Shown here: positions 5,212-5,232 of the stretch, one piece after another
How positions within the stretch are numbered: the first letter of the stretch is position 1
How the letters are laid out: every line of letters begins with the position of its first letter
From: Bifidobacterium sp. UBA6881
GTDB taxonomy: Bacteria > Actinomycetota > Actinomycetes > Actinomycetales > Bifidobacteriaceae
DNA: 5,232 bases
Assembly: GCA_002451435.1 (NCBI GenBank)
Contig: DKCF01000082.1
Location: 952 to 6,183, forward strand
Direction of reading: 5' to 3'
Made by a program: the position numbers and the translations under genes
The notes under the pieces: generated by a model
Told to the model about the DNA's origin: nothing
What the model saw: the letters and a program-made list of their open reading frames with translations, nothing else
Databases searched by the model: none

Positions 5212-5232
5212 CGAATGATATCGGCGTTGGTC

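Noticed and set aside
1..5232. A novel defence, mobile or multi-gene system spanning the window
   Set aside because: All four genes belong to well-known housekeeping-type families, have similar base composition and codon style, and lack transposase, integrase, toxin-antitoxin, CRISPR or nuclease signatures.

Overview
The window is GC-rich and all four genes lie on the plus strand, tightly packed with 62 to 259 nt between them. It looks like chromosomal DNA of an actinobacterium. The regulator is of the GlxR/Crp type known from Corynebacterium and Mycobacterium, and the class A penicillin-binding protein (PBP) lacks PASTA domains and ends in a Thr/Gln/Asn tail. Together these suggest Bifidobacterium or a close relative; this is recognition from memory, not a database result.

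Layout: (1) positions 1-579 hold the 3' part of a lipoate-protein ligase family gene whose start lies before the window. (2) Positions 642-1355 encode a complete cAMP-receptor/GlxR-type transcriptional regulator. (3) A 172-nt gap holds a possible terminator, a perfect CATCAC-TTT-GTGATG inverted repeat and a -10-like box placed as for a leaderless mRNA. (4) Positions 1528-3786 encode a bifunctional class A PBP with all glycosyltransferase and transpeptidase signature motifs. (5) A 259-nt gap holds several inverted repeats, GACCGA motifs recurring every 32 bp, and a perfect 11-bp hairpin that is probably a terminator. (6) Positions 4046-5167 encode a YqjM/XenA-type old yellow enzyme. (7) The last 65 nt hold only an imperfect hairpin.

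The four genes do not form an obvious pathway: cofactor attachment, global regulation, cell-wall synthesis and FMN-dependent reduction. The gaps carry their own terminator-like and promoter-like signals, so they are probably several transcription units. The regulator could control its neighbours, but no canonical TGTGA-N6-TCACA Crp site was found. I see no mobile element, CRISPR array, tRNA/rRNA gene or defence system. This is mostly an ordinary core-genome region. The points worth a second look are the Asp replacing the redox-tuning Cys of the old yellow enzyme, the intergenic repeat architecture, and the apparent leaderless start of the PBP gene.
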